DNA from: Staphylococcus pettenkoferi
GTDB lineage: Bacteria > Bacillota > Bacilli > Staphylococcales > Staphylococcaceae
DNA: 64,000 nucleotides
Assembly: GCF_026659735.1 (NCBI RefSeq)
Contig: NZ_JANSKK010000004.1
Coordinates: forward strand, 1-64,000
Direction of reading: 5' to 3'
In this document: one piece after another, positions 9,328-16,722 of the stretch
Layout: every line of letters starts with the position of its first letter
How positions within the stretch are numbered: position 1 is the first letter of the stretch
Position numbers and translations under genes: made by a program
The notes under the pieces: model-generated
Database searches by the model: none
What the model saw: the letters and a program-made list of their open reading frames with translations, nothing else
Told to the model about the DNA's origin: nothing

Positions 9328-9530
9328 ACTCTCGCTTGCTTGGGAGAAGCACAGAAATCTATGATTTCGTAGTGCTTCCCCCCGTAAGGAGAGCTAGGGT
9401 TCATAAGAGTTGAATCTCTTATGAATCCAGATCTCTACTGCGTAGGACCACACTCAACTAATTCTTTTCGCTCAAAGAGCTCTAAGAATGGATTTTCGTT
9501 GTGGTCTAGATCCATCAAGCGTCTCGAATA
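9328..9530. repeat. composite hairpin repeat, copy 1
   Basis: Three consecutive hairpins. First, 9350-9390: GGGAGAAGCAC with an inner GAAATC/GATTTC stem closing on GTGCTTCCCCC. Second, about 9402-9427: GGTTCATAAGAG / CTCTTATGAATCC. Third, 9446-9507: GACCACA / TGTGGTC enclosing AATTCTT...AAGAAT. The third module and the flanking CTCGCTTGCTT recur, inverted, at 55681-55790 with compensatory stem changes. No protein is encoded. Confidence 0.7.
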
Positions 9531-9626
9531 CACATTGAAAATTTGCTCAAGAATTTATTTTAAGCTTGCTTTTTATTTATCTCAGAAGACAATTCACATT
9601 TATGTCTCATGCTCATTTCTCGCACG

Positions 9627-9672
9627 AAAAAAAGCACTAACACACATGCAATATTGCATGTGCCCTAGCGCT
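9627..9672 (-). terminator. terminator of the peptide-lipase-peptide transcript
   Basis: Minus strand hairpin with a long stem, AGCGCTAGGGCACATGCA / TGCATGTGTGTTAGTGCT, loop ATAT, followed by TTTTTTT. It lies 38 nt downstream of the small peptide ORF at 9711-9776. Confidence 0.88.
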
Positions 9673-9710
9673 CTTACTATTTTAGATGCTGCTGTATAGT
9701 GCACCTAGTA

Positions 9711-9776
9711 TTAACCAAATAAGTTTTTTAAGAGTCTAAGTAAAGAACTGAAGAGTTCTACAACGTTTCCTGACAT
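9711..9776 (-). CDS. 21-residue amphipathic peptide (PSM-like) downstream of lipase
   Basis: Short ORF starting MSGNVVELFSSLLRLL and ending KNLFG. Hydrophobic residues at 5, 6, 8, 9, 12, 13, 15, 16, 19 and 20 make one face of a helix, with E7, S10, S11, R14, K17, N18 on the other. There is no signal peptide, as in phenol-soluble modulins. AAAGGAGCG lies about 8 nt before the ATG, and the ORF begins 21 nt after the lipase stop and ends 38 nt before the terminator, so it is co-transcribed with the lipase. Coding status is inferred from the ribosome binding site, context and amphipathicity; the function (surfactant or cytolytic) is unproven. Confidence 0.7.
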   Translation of the reverse strand: MSGNVVELFSSLLRLLKNLFG

Positions 9777-9797
9777 GGTGTACGCTCCTTTCGCTTA

Positions 9798-12182
9798 TTA
9801 TTCTTCAATACTTACGAGGTCGTCTGCGATACCTCTATAGAATTCTTTCAATTCTTGCGCTGAACGTTTCGTATCTGAGTAGTCTTGTCCAACGAAGTCA
9901 GCGTGGTCCCAACCTTTCATGACAGGTGTTACTTGCCATACACCTTTCTTATCTTTGTCTGATGCATCAACGTGTGGTTGGTTGAATGGGTGAAGACCTG
10001 AAATGACTGAAACGAGGCCATCGTTGTCGCGCCATTCTTTTTCATTCACCTTACCAATCACATTACCTGTGATAGAGAGCAAGAACATCATGTTAAGGTC
10101 TGACTTGTAACGGCCACCTAAGCTACGATGTGACGCAGAACCTGTGTACGTTTTGTATGAGATATTCGGGTTCATTGATGTGTTCTGGTTAATCTTAGAC
10201 GCACCTGCGAGAGATAAATCGTAGAAAGCGTTGTCTTTAGACTTCCATAATTTATCGTTCTGTTTCACGCGTTTAAGATAGTCGTTGAATGATTCACCAT
10301 CGCGCTGTTTAAGACCCCATTGACCAAGACCGAGATCTTGCTTCGTATCTTTGCCGCCAGTCCATTTCGCATAGTCATACACTACTTGGCGAATTAAAGC
10401 TTCGTTACCTAACTTATCAGAACCATGTGAACCATTGTGTGGCGTCGCTAGTGTAGTAATTGAAGAAATCATGTTGTCATGGTCACCTTGGTATAGTGGT
10501 GAAATATCGCCACCGTGTTCTTTCTGATATTCTTGTTCCTCTTTATTACCATTACGTAATAGTTCTTCAAGTTGGCGAATCGTTTGTCCACCCATACTGT
10601 GGCCGACTAAGTGCACTTTCTTACCTGGTTCCCAGTCTTTGTATACACCTTCGTAAGTCTTACCGTAGCGTTCATGACCGTATTTTTCTGCGTGTGCAGC
10701 TCCGTAGTCTACTGTACCGCCTTTAAGGTAGTAGTAAAGCTCAACTGCTCTATCATAGTTACTGCCAAATGCGCTTACGCTCGCTTCATAGGTCTTATAA
10801 CCATGTTGTTCTAAATCTTGCGTGATATCTGCTTTATCTCCGCCCCAGTAATGCTCGAGTACATCTGGCTTGATATCATCTGTGTAACCACTTAAACCGT
10901 GTACGAGCACAATCGGTTCTTTGTTCTTGTAATGTTGTTGATCTGCTTTTTTATCCGGTTGGTCTTTTACTTCTTCCGCATCTCTTGTCTTCGTCTTGTT
11001 GTTCGATTGTGTTGCTACAGCGTTGTCTTTAAGTGTTTTTAAACCTTCTTTGTCATCTTTATCTTTCTTCTCATCTTCTGATTGATCTTGTTTGTCTAGT
11101 GTTTCACTATCTACTGCTGAAAAATCAGGATCAATTTGTTTCTTTTTATCAGCATCATCAGTGTCTTGATGTGCAGTCATTTTACTCGTAGCTTGAGCGG
11201 CATCATTTGTGTCATCGTCTTTATCTTGCGTTGTTTGCGCAGATTGATCAGAAGGTTCAGTCGCATGCGTATTCTGAGCTTGGTCGTCACTGGCATGCTT
11301 AGCACTATCTTGGTTGTGGTCGTCTGTTGCGTGTTTCTCATCATCTGATTGTGCGTCATCTCGTGTAGATGTCATAGCTTGGTCAGATGAATGTGATGAA
11401 GTAGCAGATGCTTTGTCTGTTGTATCCACGTCGCGCTTAGCATCATCCGCTTGTTGCGTCTCAGCATCGTCATCGGATTGGTCAGCAGTATGATCTACTT
11501 TGTCACCATCTTGCGTATCTTGGCTGTGTTGTTTAGCTGGAACGTCATCGTCTTTAGCGTTGGCGTCTGTGTTTTCTTGGTCGTCTTGTTGCATCTTATC
11601 TTGATGATCGTCACTCGCATCCGCTTGACCTTCATTCTCATCCGCTTGATCGTCTTGCGCTACATCATTGTTATCGGATTGAACTTGTGTGTCATCGTTA
11701 TCGGCTCTCATATCGGCGTCGTCGTTAGATTGACCTTGTGATGGCGTTTGATTTGCGTGATCGTTAGTGCGAGATGCGTCATCTGTAGATTGTGAAGCAT
11801 CATTTTGAGTGGCATCGTTTGAAGCATCGTTATCTTTAGGTTGGTCAGTTGAAGCGTTGTCAGGAGTGTCTTGAGAAGATGTGTGAGCATCGTCAGTTTG
11901 TGGTGTATTATTATGTAGGCTATCATCATGATCTGTTGCATCTGAATCTTGTGGTGTCTCTTGTTGAGAAGATTGCGATGTATTCGGTGTTGATTCACTA
12001 TCTTGCACAGCTTGTTCCCCAGTTGTCTGTGTCGTTGAACCTGTCGTACTATCCCCTTGTTGTTCTGCTTTCTCTGCAGCGTGGGCACTTCCGCCACCTA
12101 AGAATAGGAGTGAAGCGATTAGGATGGACAATGCACCTACGCTAAATTTGCGAATACTGTACTTATTTCTTCTTTGTTTCAT
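9798..12182 (-). CDS. secreted YSIRK-type triacylglycerol lipase precursor
   Basis: Staphylococcal pre-pro-lipase (Lip/Geh family) of 794 residues, secreted and cleaved outside the cell. Residues 1-36 form a signal peptide with the YSIRKFSVGA motif. About 37-415 is a very acidic, low-complexity propeptide rich in Asp, Gln, Ser, Thr and His. The lipase domain begins near KEPIVLVHGLSG (about 421) and has the nucleophile elbow GHSMGG (Ser about 529), NDGLVSVISG and WDHADFVG with probable Asp and His. The ATG at 12182 has AAAGAGGTG 6 nt upstream; an in-frame GTG lies 9 nt earlier. It sits between two mini-ORFs on the same strand (12222-12293 and 9711-9776). Confidence 0.95.
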   Translation of the reverse strand: MKQRRNKYSIRKFSVGALSILIASLLFLGGGSAHAAEKAEQQGDSTTGSTTQTTGEQAVQDSESTPNTSQSSQQETPQDSDATDHDDSLHNNTPQTDDAHTSSQDTPDNASTDQPKDNDASNDATQNDASQSTDDASRTNDHANQTPSQGQSNDDADMRADNDDTQVQSDNNDVAQDDQADENEGQADASDDHQDKMQQDDQENTDANAKDDDVPAKQHSQDTQDGDKVDHTADQSDDDAETQQADDAKRDVDTTDKASATSSHSSDQAMTSTRDDAQSDDEKHATDDHNQDSAKHASDDQAQNTHATEPSDQSAQTTQDKDDDTNDAAQATSKMTAHQDTDDADKKKQIDPDFSAVDSETLDKQDQSEDEKKDKDDKEGLKTLKDNAVATQSNNKTKTRDAEEVKDQPDKKADQQHYKNKEPIVLVHGLSGYTDDIKPDVLEHYWGGDKADITQDLEQHGYKTYEASVSAFGSNYDRAVELYYYLKGGTVDYGAAHAEKYGHERYGKTYEGVYKDWEPGKKVHLVGHSMGGQTIRQLEELLRNGNKEEQEYQKEHGGDISPLYQGDHDNMISSITTLATPHNGSHGSDKLGNEALIRQVVYDYAKWTGGKDTKQDLGLGQWGLKQRDGESFNDYLKRVKQNDKLWKSKDNAFYDLSLAGASKINQNTSMNPNISYKTYTGSASHRSLGGRYKSDLNMMFLLSITGNVIGKVNEKEWRDNDGLVSVISGLHPFNQPHVDASDKDKKGVWQVTPVMKGWDHADFVGQDYSDTKRSAQELKEFYRGIADDLVSIEE

Positions 12183-12221
12183 ATTCAACACCTCTTTAAT
12201 TTTTTAGTTGCGAATAGATCC

Positions 12222-12293
12222 TTAGATAAAAATATTGACGATTGCGCGTGGAATGAGTTCTAGAATTTTAATAAAGAATGCTTTAGCTGTCAT
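12222..12293 (-). CDS. 23-residue amphipathic peptide upstream of lipase (PSM-like)
   Basis: Short ORF beginning MTAKAFFIKILELIP and ending RAIVNIFI, net positive, with no signal peptide. GGAGGAGG precedes its ATG by about 5 nt, and a TATAAT at 12312-12317 would start the transcript about 13 nt upstream, so this is the first ORF of the lipase mRNA. The lipase ATG follows 39 nt after its stop. It resembles phenol-soluble modulins in size, charge and alternation of hydrophobic residues, though P15 would kink a helix. A leader-peptide role in lipase translation is the main alternative. Confidence 0.65.
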   Translation of the reverse strand: MTAKAFFIKILELIPRAIVNIFI

Positions 12294-12311
12294 TTGTCCT
12301 CCTCCTTCTTC

Positions 12312-12340
12312 ATTATAAAAAGCAGACACTCCCAACACTC
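12312..12340 (-). promoter_or_regulatory. probable promoter of the peptide-lipase operon
   Basis: Minus strand TATAAT at 12312-12317; the best-spaced -35 is GAGTGT (12335-12340), a poor match. AGTGT also occurs about 19 nt further upstream as a direct repeat. A good -10 with a poor -35 suggests activator dependence; AgrA is a reasonable guess for exoprotein and PSM genes, but its consensus is not evident. Confidence 0.45.
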
Positions 12341-12542
12341 GTTATTATGAATCACACTAGTTTTTTAGAGATAATATTTTATATTGCCAATAACAAGTTT
12401 GTCCATTTTTTATAATTTATTTATTAGTATTATATATAACAAATTGATACCATTCAACCTTTTTACAGAAATTTTAGGAAACGTTTTCAACTTTACATGC
12501 ACTTAACTTTGGAGTGAGAGGTAAAATGGCTTTCACATTGCA

Positions 12543-12590
12543 TAAAAAACACTCCATAAAGTGAGTGTGTGCTTCACTTTATGAAGTGTT
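12543..12590 (-). terminator. terminator of the MarR-MFS operon
   Basis: Stem AACACTTCATAAAGTG / CACTTTATGGAGTGTT on the minus strand (12548-12590), followed by TTTTTATG. It lies about 130 nt past the MFS stop. The rest of 12294-12718 shows only a segment at about 12627-12660 (TTTCGCTGGCTTAGGG) faintly resembling the repeat at 55.7 kb. Confidence 0.72.
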
Positions 12591-12718
12591 CATAGCTCAA
12601 ATATGAAACTTTAAAAAAGATTGTGTGGCAGGCTATTTTCGCTGGCTTAGGGTGCCTCGCTCCACTCATTCATTTTACAAGCGCGATGAGGTAGATGGGT
12701 CAACTAGAAAATAACCCG

Positions 12719-14119
12719 CTACTCTCCTTCTGTATATTTATTCTGTTCAATGAAGAACGACAAGATAATACCTAGTAAAGCGATGAAACTTACGGCAATA
12801 TAGACTGCTTTGAAGCCTGAGATCATCGCCAGAAGATGTCCGTGTGTAGATGCTTTAGAAACTGTGGACATCAATGTGATGAGTAGCGCTGTACCAATGG
12901 CTGAAGCGACTTGACGAATGGTATTATTCATCGCCGTACCGTGCGTAATGAGATGTGGCGGCAACGCATTGATTGCTGCCGTCGTCATCGGCGTCATAAT
13001 GCCTGCACTTCCTACAGAAATCAAGGAGAAACCAATGATAATTTGTGGGATGGAAGTCGAAATTGTTGTGAAAGCAAGTACGAGACCACCGATAAAGATA
13101 AAGATCATACTACAGATACTGAGCAATTTCGGACCTAAAATGTCATAAATTCGTCCACCTACTGGAGATAGAATACCGAGTAATATACCTCCAGGTAACA
13201 AGACGAGGCCAACGCCAAACGCAGTCTTATGGTGAATACTTTCTAAATAAAGCGGTAAAATACTCATACTACCCATGAAGATCACAATCATAAATACAAT
13301 GAGCACTGTTGAAATCGTAAAGTTAACGTATTTATACACCCTAAATTCTAATACAGGTTGTGCAAGTTTGAGTTGTCTTAAGATAAACGCCGTTAAGATT
13401 AATGCGAAGACAATGATTGAGCCGATTGAAATCGGGTGTAACCAGCCGATTTCCCCTGCGATACTTACGCTAAAGAGAATACCGCCGAAACCTAATGTTG
13501 AAAGTACCACTGAGAAGATGTCGAGGCGCATTGGGTTAACCTCAGACACATTTTCCATAAAGAAAAGACTGATAACGAAGTCTAAAAGAGAAACGGCAAG
13601 AATAATTAAGAAGAGTACTTTCCAGGTCATAATGTTCACGATATAACCTGACAAGACGGGTGCAATCGCTGGCGCAAACCCGATGACGAGACCGAAGACG
13701 CCCATTGCGACCCCGCGTTTTTCAACTGAAAAGAGTAAGAATAGTACGGTTTGTGATAGAGGGAGGAGTATCCCTGCACCGAGCGCTTGTATAATTCGTC
13801 CTATCAATAAAGAAGTAAAGTTAAATGAAAGAAAGCTGATGAGCGAGCCAACCACTAGGCAAGTCATAGCGGTAAAGAAGAGTTGGCGAATCGTAAATTT
13901 GTTCAGTAGAAATGCTGAAACGGGGATGAGAATCCCAGAAATTAACATAAATATGGTGGTCAGCCATTGCGCTGTAGTACTTGAGAGATTGAAATCTTGC
14001 ATAATATCTGGCAAGACGCTGGTGAGAATCGTTTGGTTCAACACTGCGATAAATGCGCCTAATAGAATCATACTGACGATGAGTATTTGTCGACGCTGCG
14101 ATATTGAACTGTGTTCCAA
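12719..14119 (-). CDS. MFS drug:proton antiporter, DHA2 (EmrB/QacA-like) family
   Basis: A 466-residue membrane protein with about 14 predicted membrane segments. Early motifs AVLNQTILTSVLPDIMQDF and TTAQWLTTIFML, then motif C-like GFAPAIAPVLSGYIV, place it in the DHA2 multidrug family. It starts at TTG (14119), preceded by AAGGAAGG, 31 nt after the marR stop. The MarR-MFS pair is a typical self-regulated efflux operon. It is clearly related to the MFS protein at 27881-29314 (shared ALLNQT/VLNQT and TTAQWL motifs). The substrate is unknown. Confidence 0.9.
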   Translation of the reverse strand: MEHSSISQRRQILIVSMILLGAFIAVLNQTILTSVLPDIMQDFNLSSTTAQWLTTIFMLISGILIPVSAFLLNKFTIRQLFFTAMTCLVVGSLISFLSFNFTSLLIGRIIQALGAGILLPLSQTVLFLLFSVEKRGVAMGVFGLVIGFAPAIAPVLSGYIVNIMTWKVLFLIILAVSLLDFVISLFFMENVSEVNPMRLDIFSVVLSTLGFGGILFSVSIAGEIGWLHPISIGSIIVFALILTAFILRQLKLAQPVLEFRVYKYVNFTISTVLIVFMIVIFMGSMSILPLYLESIHHKTAFGVGLVLLPGGILLGILSPVGGRIYDILGPKLLSICSMIFIFIGGLVLAFTTISTSIPQIIIGFSLISVGSAGIMTPMTTAAINALPPHLITHGTAMNNTIRQVASAIGTALLITLMSTVSKASTHGHLLAMISGFKAVYIAVSFIALLGIILSFFIEQNKYTEGE

Positions 14120-14150
14120 GTTAAGAACCTTCCTTTCTAATTATTTCAAC

Positions 14151-14579
14151 TTAATAGTGAGTCAGACGTTTCGAAATTGAATTTAAGACTTTGATTGTCG
14201 TCTCAATTTCTTCCTCTGTGCAATCTTGTAGCAAATCATTCTGAACAGTGAGACCAATGTCATTCGCCTTTTCAAATAACTGCTCCCCTGATGGTGTGAG
14301 ATGATAATATTTCTTACGCTTATCCTGCGCATCCGTTTCCGCTTCAAGAATCTTCTCGTCCAAGAGATGCTTCACTGTTTCCGTCATTGTCGGCACACGC
14401 ACCTCTGCTTTGTTCGCTAAATCTGAAACAGTGAGCTTATCTTGGTTAAAATGAATGTATTTGAGCACATTCCATTGTGTAAGTGAAATATTGATCGGCA
14501 CGAACGCATTGGTCGATACTTGATAGTATCTTTTATGAATCTTTAAATATTCTTCGAATAACTGTTGCACTTTATCCAT
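14151..14579 (-). CDS. MarR-family transcriptional regulator
   Basis: A 142-residue winged-helix regulator: dimerisation helices at both ends, HTH LTVSDLANKAEVRVPTMTET (about 52-71) and wing EAETDAQDKRKKYYHLTPSG. It is first in an operon with the DHA2 transporter and is expected to repress it. A partial palindrome (TTATTTAG-N9-CTAAATAA) just after the -10 is the probable operator. ATG start with GAGGAA 9 nt upstream. The inducing ligand is unknown. Confidence 0.9.
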   Translation of the reverse strand: MDKVQQLFEEYLKIHKRYYQVSTNAFVPINISLTQWNVLKYIHFNQDKLTVSDLANKAEVRVPTMTETVKHLLDEKILEAETDAQDKRKKYYHLTPSGEQLFEKANDIGLTVQNDLLQDCTEEEIETTIKVLNSISKRLTHY

Positions 14580-14604
14580 CGTCTGAGTTCCTCATTTCTT
14601 AATT

Positions 14605-14657
14605 TTATTTAGTTAGGCTACCTAAATAATTATAAAGCGCGTTTCTATAATTGTCAA
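14605..14657 (-). promoter_or_regulatory. marR-MFS promoter and operator
   Basis: Perfect minus-strand SigA promoter: TTGACA (14652-14657), 17 nt, TATAAT (14629-14634). An inverted repeat TTATTTAG (14622-14629 arm) / CTAAATAA (14605-14612 arm) with a 9-nt spacer covers the start site, fitting autoregulation by the MarR protein. Confidence 0.8.
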
Positions 14658-14825
14658 TGACTTGTTTTTGCGTAAAATGAGAGCACTATGTAGTGATTTA
14701 TTGAAAACAGCATAAATGACCATTTTTAAATGTTTGGAAAGAATTTCTTAAAAAGCATTTTATCTTTAAATCAATATGGTAGAATGTAAGCGATTCTAAC
14801 TTTTACAACTAAAGGGGTTTATAAA

Positions 14826-15674
14826 ATGAAAAATGTGATTAAAAAGACAAGCGCAGCACTCATTGCGACAGGCCTCTTAACAGTCGGACTTGGTGCTGAA
14901 ATGAATACATCTCAAGCTGTGGAAGGCCATTACGACTACGATGGTATGTACCCAAGCAATGCCAATAGTGCTTATCAAAAAGCGACGAAAATTAACAATA
15001 ATGATGTAACGATTAAACATTATGGCTATGCGAACAAGACGAAGTACAAAGCTGTAGGTCGTGTCAGCAACGTTGATGGTTGGAAAGGTAAAGGCAAAGA
15101 CAGCATGGGTACGGGCTTTATGATTGATAAACATACGTTCTTAACGAATGGTCACGTGATCGATAATCCAAATGGTAAAGCTGTAGCCGCTAAAAATGTA
15201 ACATTTGAAATGAACCGCGACGGCAACAAGCGCCCTTACAAATTCCATGCTAATCGTATTTCAAAGGTTAATGGGCAAGATATTGCCGTAGTGAATACGA
15301 AAGAAGATATGTCTAAGGCCGCTCAACCGTTGAAGCTTGCATCTCAGAAACAAATTCAAGGTTTGAAATATAAAGATCGTCTCTACTCTTTAGGTTATCC
15401 TTGGCAAAATAACGATAATACGAAAGCATACTGGAATAAATTTAGATTCTTGCAATATTCATCTAATCACACTGAATTGATGTTTAAAGATAAATTCCGT
15501 GCAGGTGCTTCTGGTTCTCCGATAGTTAATAACAAATATCAAGTTTATGGTTTACGTACTTACGGTTGGAATTTAAGAGGCAATAGTACGGATAAATATT
15601 CACAACAAGAAGTGGCAGGTGGCGAGGCTTTAACACCGCAAGCACAACAATTTATCAATAATCATCGCAGATAA
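14826..15674 (+). CDS. secreted glutamyl-endopeptidase/Spl-like serine protease
   Basis: Extracellular trypsin-fold protease of the V8/Spl/exfoliative toxin group (S1B). The 282 residues begin with a signal peptide (about 1-31, ending near SQA). Catalytic residues are visible: His110 in FLTNGHVID, Asp152 in NGQDIAVV and Ser229 in AGASGSP. Length matches the group. Specificity for Glu or other residues cannot be read safely. AAAGGGG precedes the ATG. A monocistronic unit: a terminator follows 11 nt after the stop. Confidence 0.9.
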   Translation: MKNVIKKTSAALIATGLLTVGLGAEMNTSQAVEGHYDYDGMYPSNANSAYQKATKINNNDVTIKHYGYANKTKYKAVGRVSNVDGWKGKGKDSMGTGFMIDKHTFLTNGHVIDNPNGKAVAAKNVTFEMNRDGNKRPYKFHANRISKVNGQDIAVVNTKEDMSKAAQPLKLASQKQIQGLKYKDRLYSLGYPWQNNDNTKAYWNKFRFLQYSSNHTELMFKDKFRAGASGSPIVNNKYQVYGLRTYGWNLRGNSTDKYSQQEVAGGEALTPQAQQFINNHRR

Positions 15675-15684
15675 TCAGACATTT

Positions 15685-15723
15685 GGGAGGTTTAAGACTG
15701 CACTCAGTCTTACCCTCCTTTTT
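15685..15723 (+). terminator. terminator of the serine protease gene
   Basis: GGGAGG...AAGACTG / CAGTCTT...CCCTCC stem (15685-15718), then TTTTT. Confidence 0.88.
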
Positions 15724-15843
15724 AAATGATTGTTTATAAGGTGACCACCTATAGAAATGCGCAAATTAGCTTTATTGCGATTGAGCTTTGTGACACGACT
15801 AAACACGTCGAGGTAGATTATCTTTGAATAGAGGAGGCGTTGT

Positions 15844-16068
15844 ATGGATCAATTCACGAATCAACTAGAAGGCATCACCCATCATCCGTATGCGTTTAGC
15901 ATGGTGTGCTTTCTCATTTATTTTATTGCGGGACTACTTATTTTTACAGCTTCTGTATTTATTATGTATCGCAACGTTTCACTTGTTGAGAAATGCGTGA
16001 CAATACTCATTTTATCGCTCGTGATGGCTGTTGTGTTGTCAGGTGTAACGTTGTTTATTATTCTATAG
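15844..16068 (+). CDS. small two-helix membrane protein, unknown
   Basis: 74 residues; two clear hydrophobic spans (about 19-42 and 50-73) joined by a short loop containing YRNVSLVEK. GAGGAGG sits 6 nt before the ATG, a strong reason to accept the ORF. I do not recognise a family. The downstream bidirectional hairpin at 16233-16281 probably ends the transcript. Confidence 0.65.
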   Translation: MDQFTNQLEGITHHPYAFSMVCFLIYFIAGLLIFTASVFIMYRNVSLVEKCVTILILSLVMAVVLSGVTLFIIL

Positions 16069-16232
16069 TGGACGCGCATCGGAGGTAACACGTATCTGTT
16101 TATTACGATATTAAGTACTTTAATTTTTAAAATATGTGATATAGAATCAGACATAGGCGCATTATCTCCTTTTTATTGGTTTAGGCACTTATAATTATAG
16201 AGATAATTGCGCCATTTTTGTATTAAAGACAA

Positions 16233-16281
16233 AAAATTGGGCTGGGAAGTAAATTCATTCTTACTTCACCAGTCCAATTTA
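16233..16281. terminator. bidirectional terminator-like hairpin
   Basis: AAATTGGGCTGGGAAGTAA pairs with TTACTTCACCAGTCCAATTT (16234-16280), with A and T runs on both sides. Confidence 0.65.
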
Positions 16282-16308
16282 TTATAGAACCAAAAGATGA
16301 AGACCTAA

Positions 16309-16349
16309 TAAAAAAGGCAAACACTCAAACTCAATTGAGTACTTGCCTT
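16309..16349 (-). terminator. terminator of tRNA-Ser
   Basis: Minus strand AAGGCAAGTACTC... stem closing on GTTTGCCTT, with an inner CTCAATTGAG, followed by TTTTTTA. It is 33 nt past the tRNA 3' end. Confidence 0.75.
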
Positions 16350-16381
16350 CTATATCAATTAGTCTTGGAATTCAAATATAA

Positions 16382-16474
16382 TGGCGGAGGAAGAGGGATT
16401 CGAACCCCCGCGAGCCGTTAAGCTCCTGTCGGTTTTCAAGACCGATCCCTTCAGCCGGACTTGGGTATTCCTCC
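16382..16474 (-). tRNA. tRNA-Ser (anticodon UGA)
   Basis: 93 nt including an encoded CCA. Acceptor stem GGAGGAA / TTCCTCC; anticodon stem CGGT / ACCG with loop CTTGAAA, so UGA at positions 34-36 reads UCA. The long variable arm GGAGCTTAACGGCTC is diagnostic of serine tRNA. T-arm GGTTCGAATCC. Confidence 0.97.
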
Positions 16475-16489
16475 AATTGAACATTCATT

Positions 16490-16518
16490 ATTATATAGTT
16501 AATCTTTTTAAAAGTCAA
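16490..16518 (-). promoter_or_regulatory. tRNA-Ser promoter
   Basis: Minus strand TTGACT (16513-16518), 17-nt spacer, TATAAT (16490-16495), ending about 16 nt before the tRNA 5' end. Confidence 0.82.
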
Positions 16519-16653
16519 TCCATAATTAAAATTCCTCGTGTAACGATTAAATTCAAACTGTCATTCTTCAAGACATATCTCTTCCTCTTTTCCTACAACT
16601 AACCATATTTTCTCTCAATCCCTTACCACTCGCCACTTAGAACCTAGAAATCT

Positions 16654-16682
16654 TTGAATTACTTGTATGACAAGCGTATAAT
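16654..16682 (+). promoter_or_regulatory. promoter of the YibE/F gene pair
   Basis: TTGAAT (16654-16659), 17-nt spacer, TATAAT (16677-16682). It overlaps the 5' end of the longest possible reading frame, so the downstream ATG at 16723 must be the start. Confidence 0.78.
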
Positions 16683-16722
16683 CACAGTGTTATCACATGC
16701 TTTACGAAGTGAGGTTGAAATC

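Noticed and set aside
9421-9699. 92-codon plus-strand frame in the tre-lipase gap
   Set aside because: It runs through the hairpin repeat and through the lipase terminator, has no ribosome binding site, and its protein is low-quality.
11136-11741. Hydrophobic plus-strand frames opposite the lipase propeptide
   Set aside because: They are the antisense of Asp-rich repeats (GAT read as ATC and GTC), which always gives artificial Ile/Val/Leu-rich frames.
16381-16602. 73-codon plus-strand frame
   Set aside because: It overlaps the tRNA-Ser gene and its promoter on the other strand.
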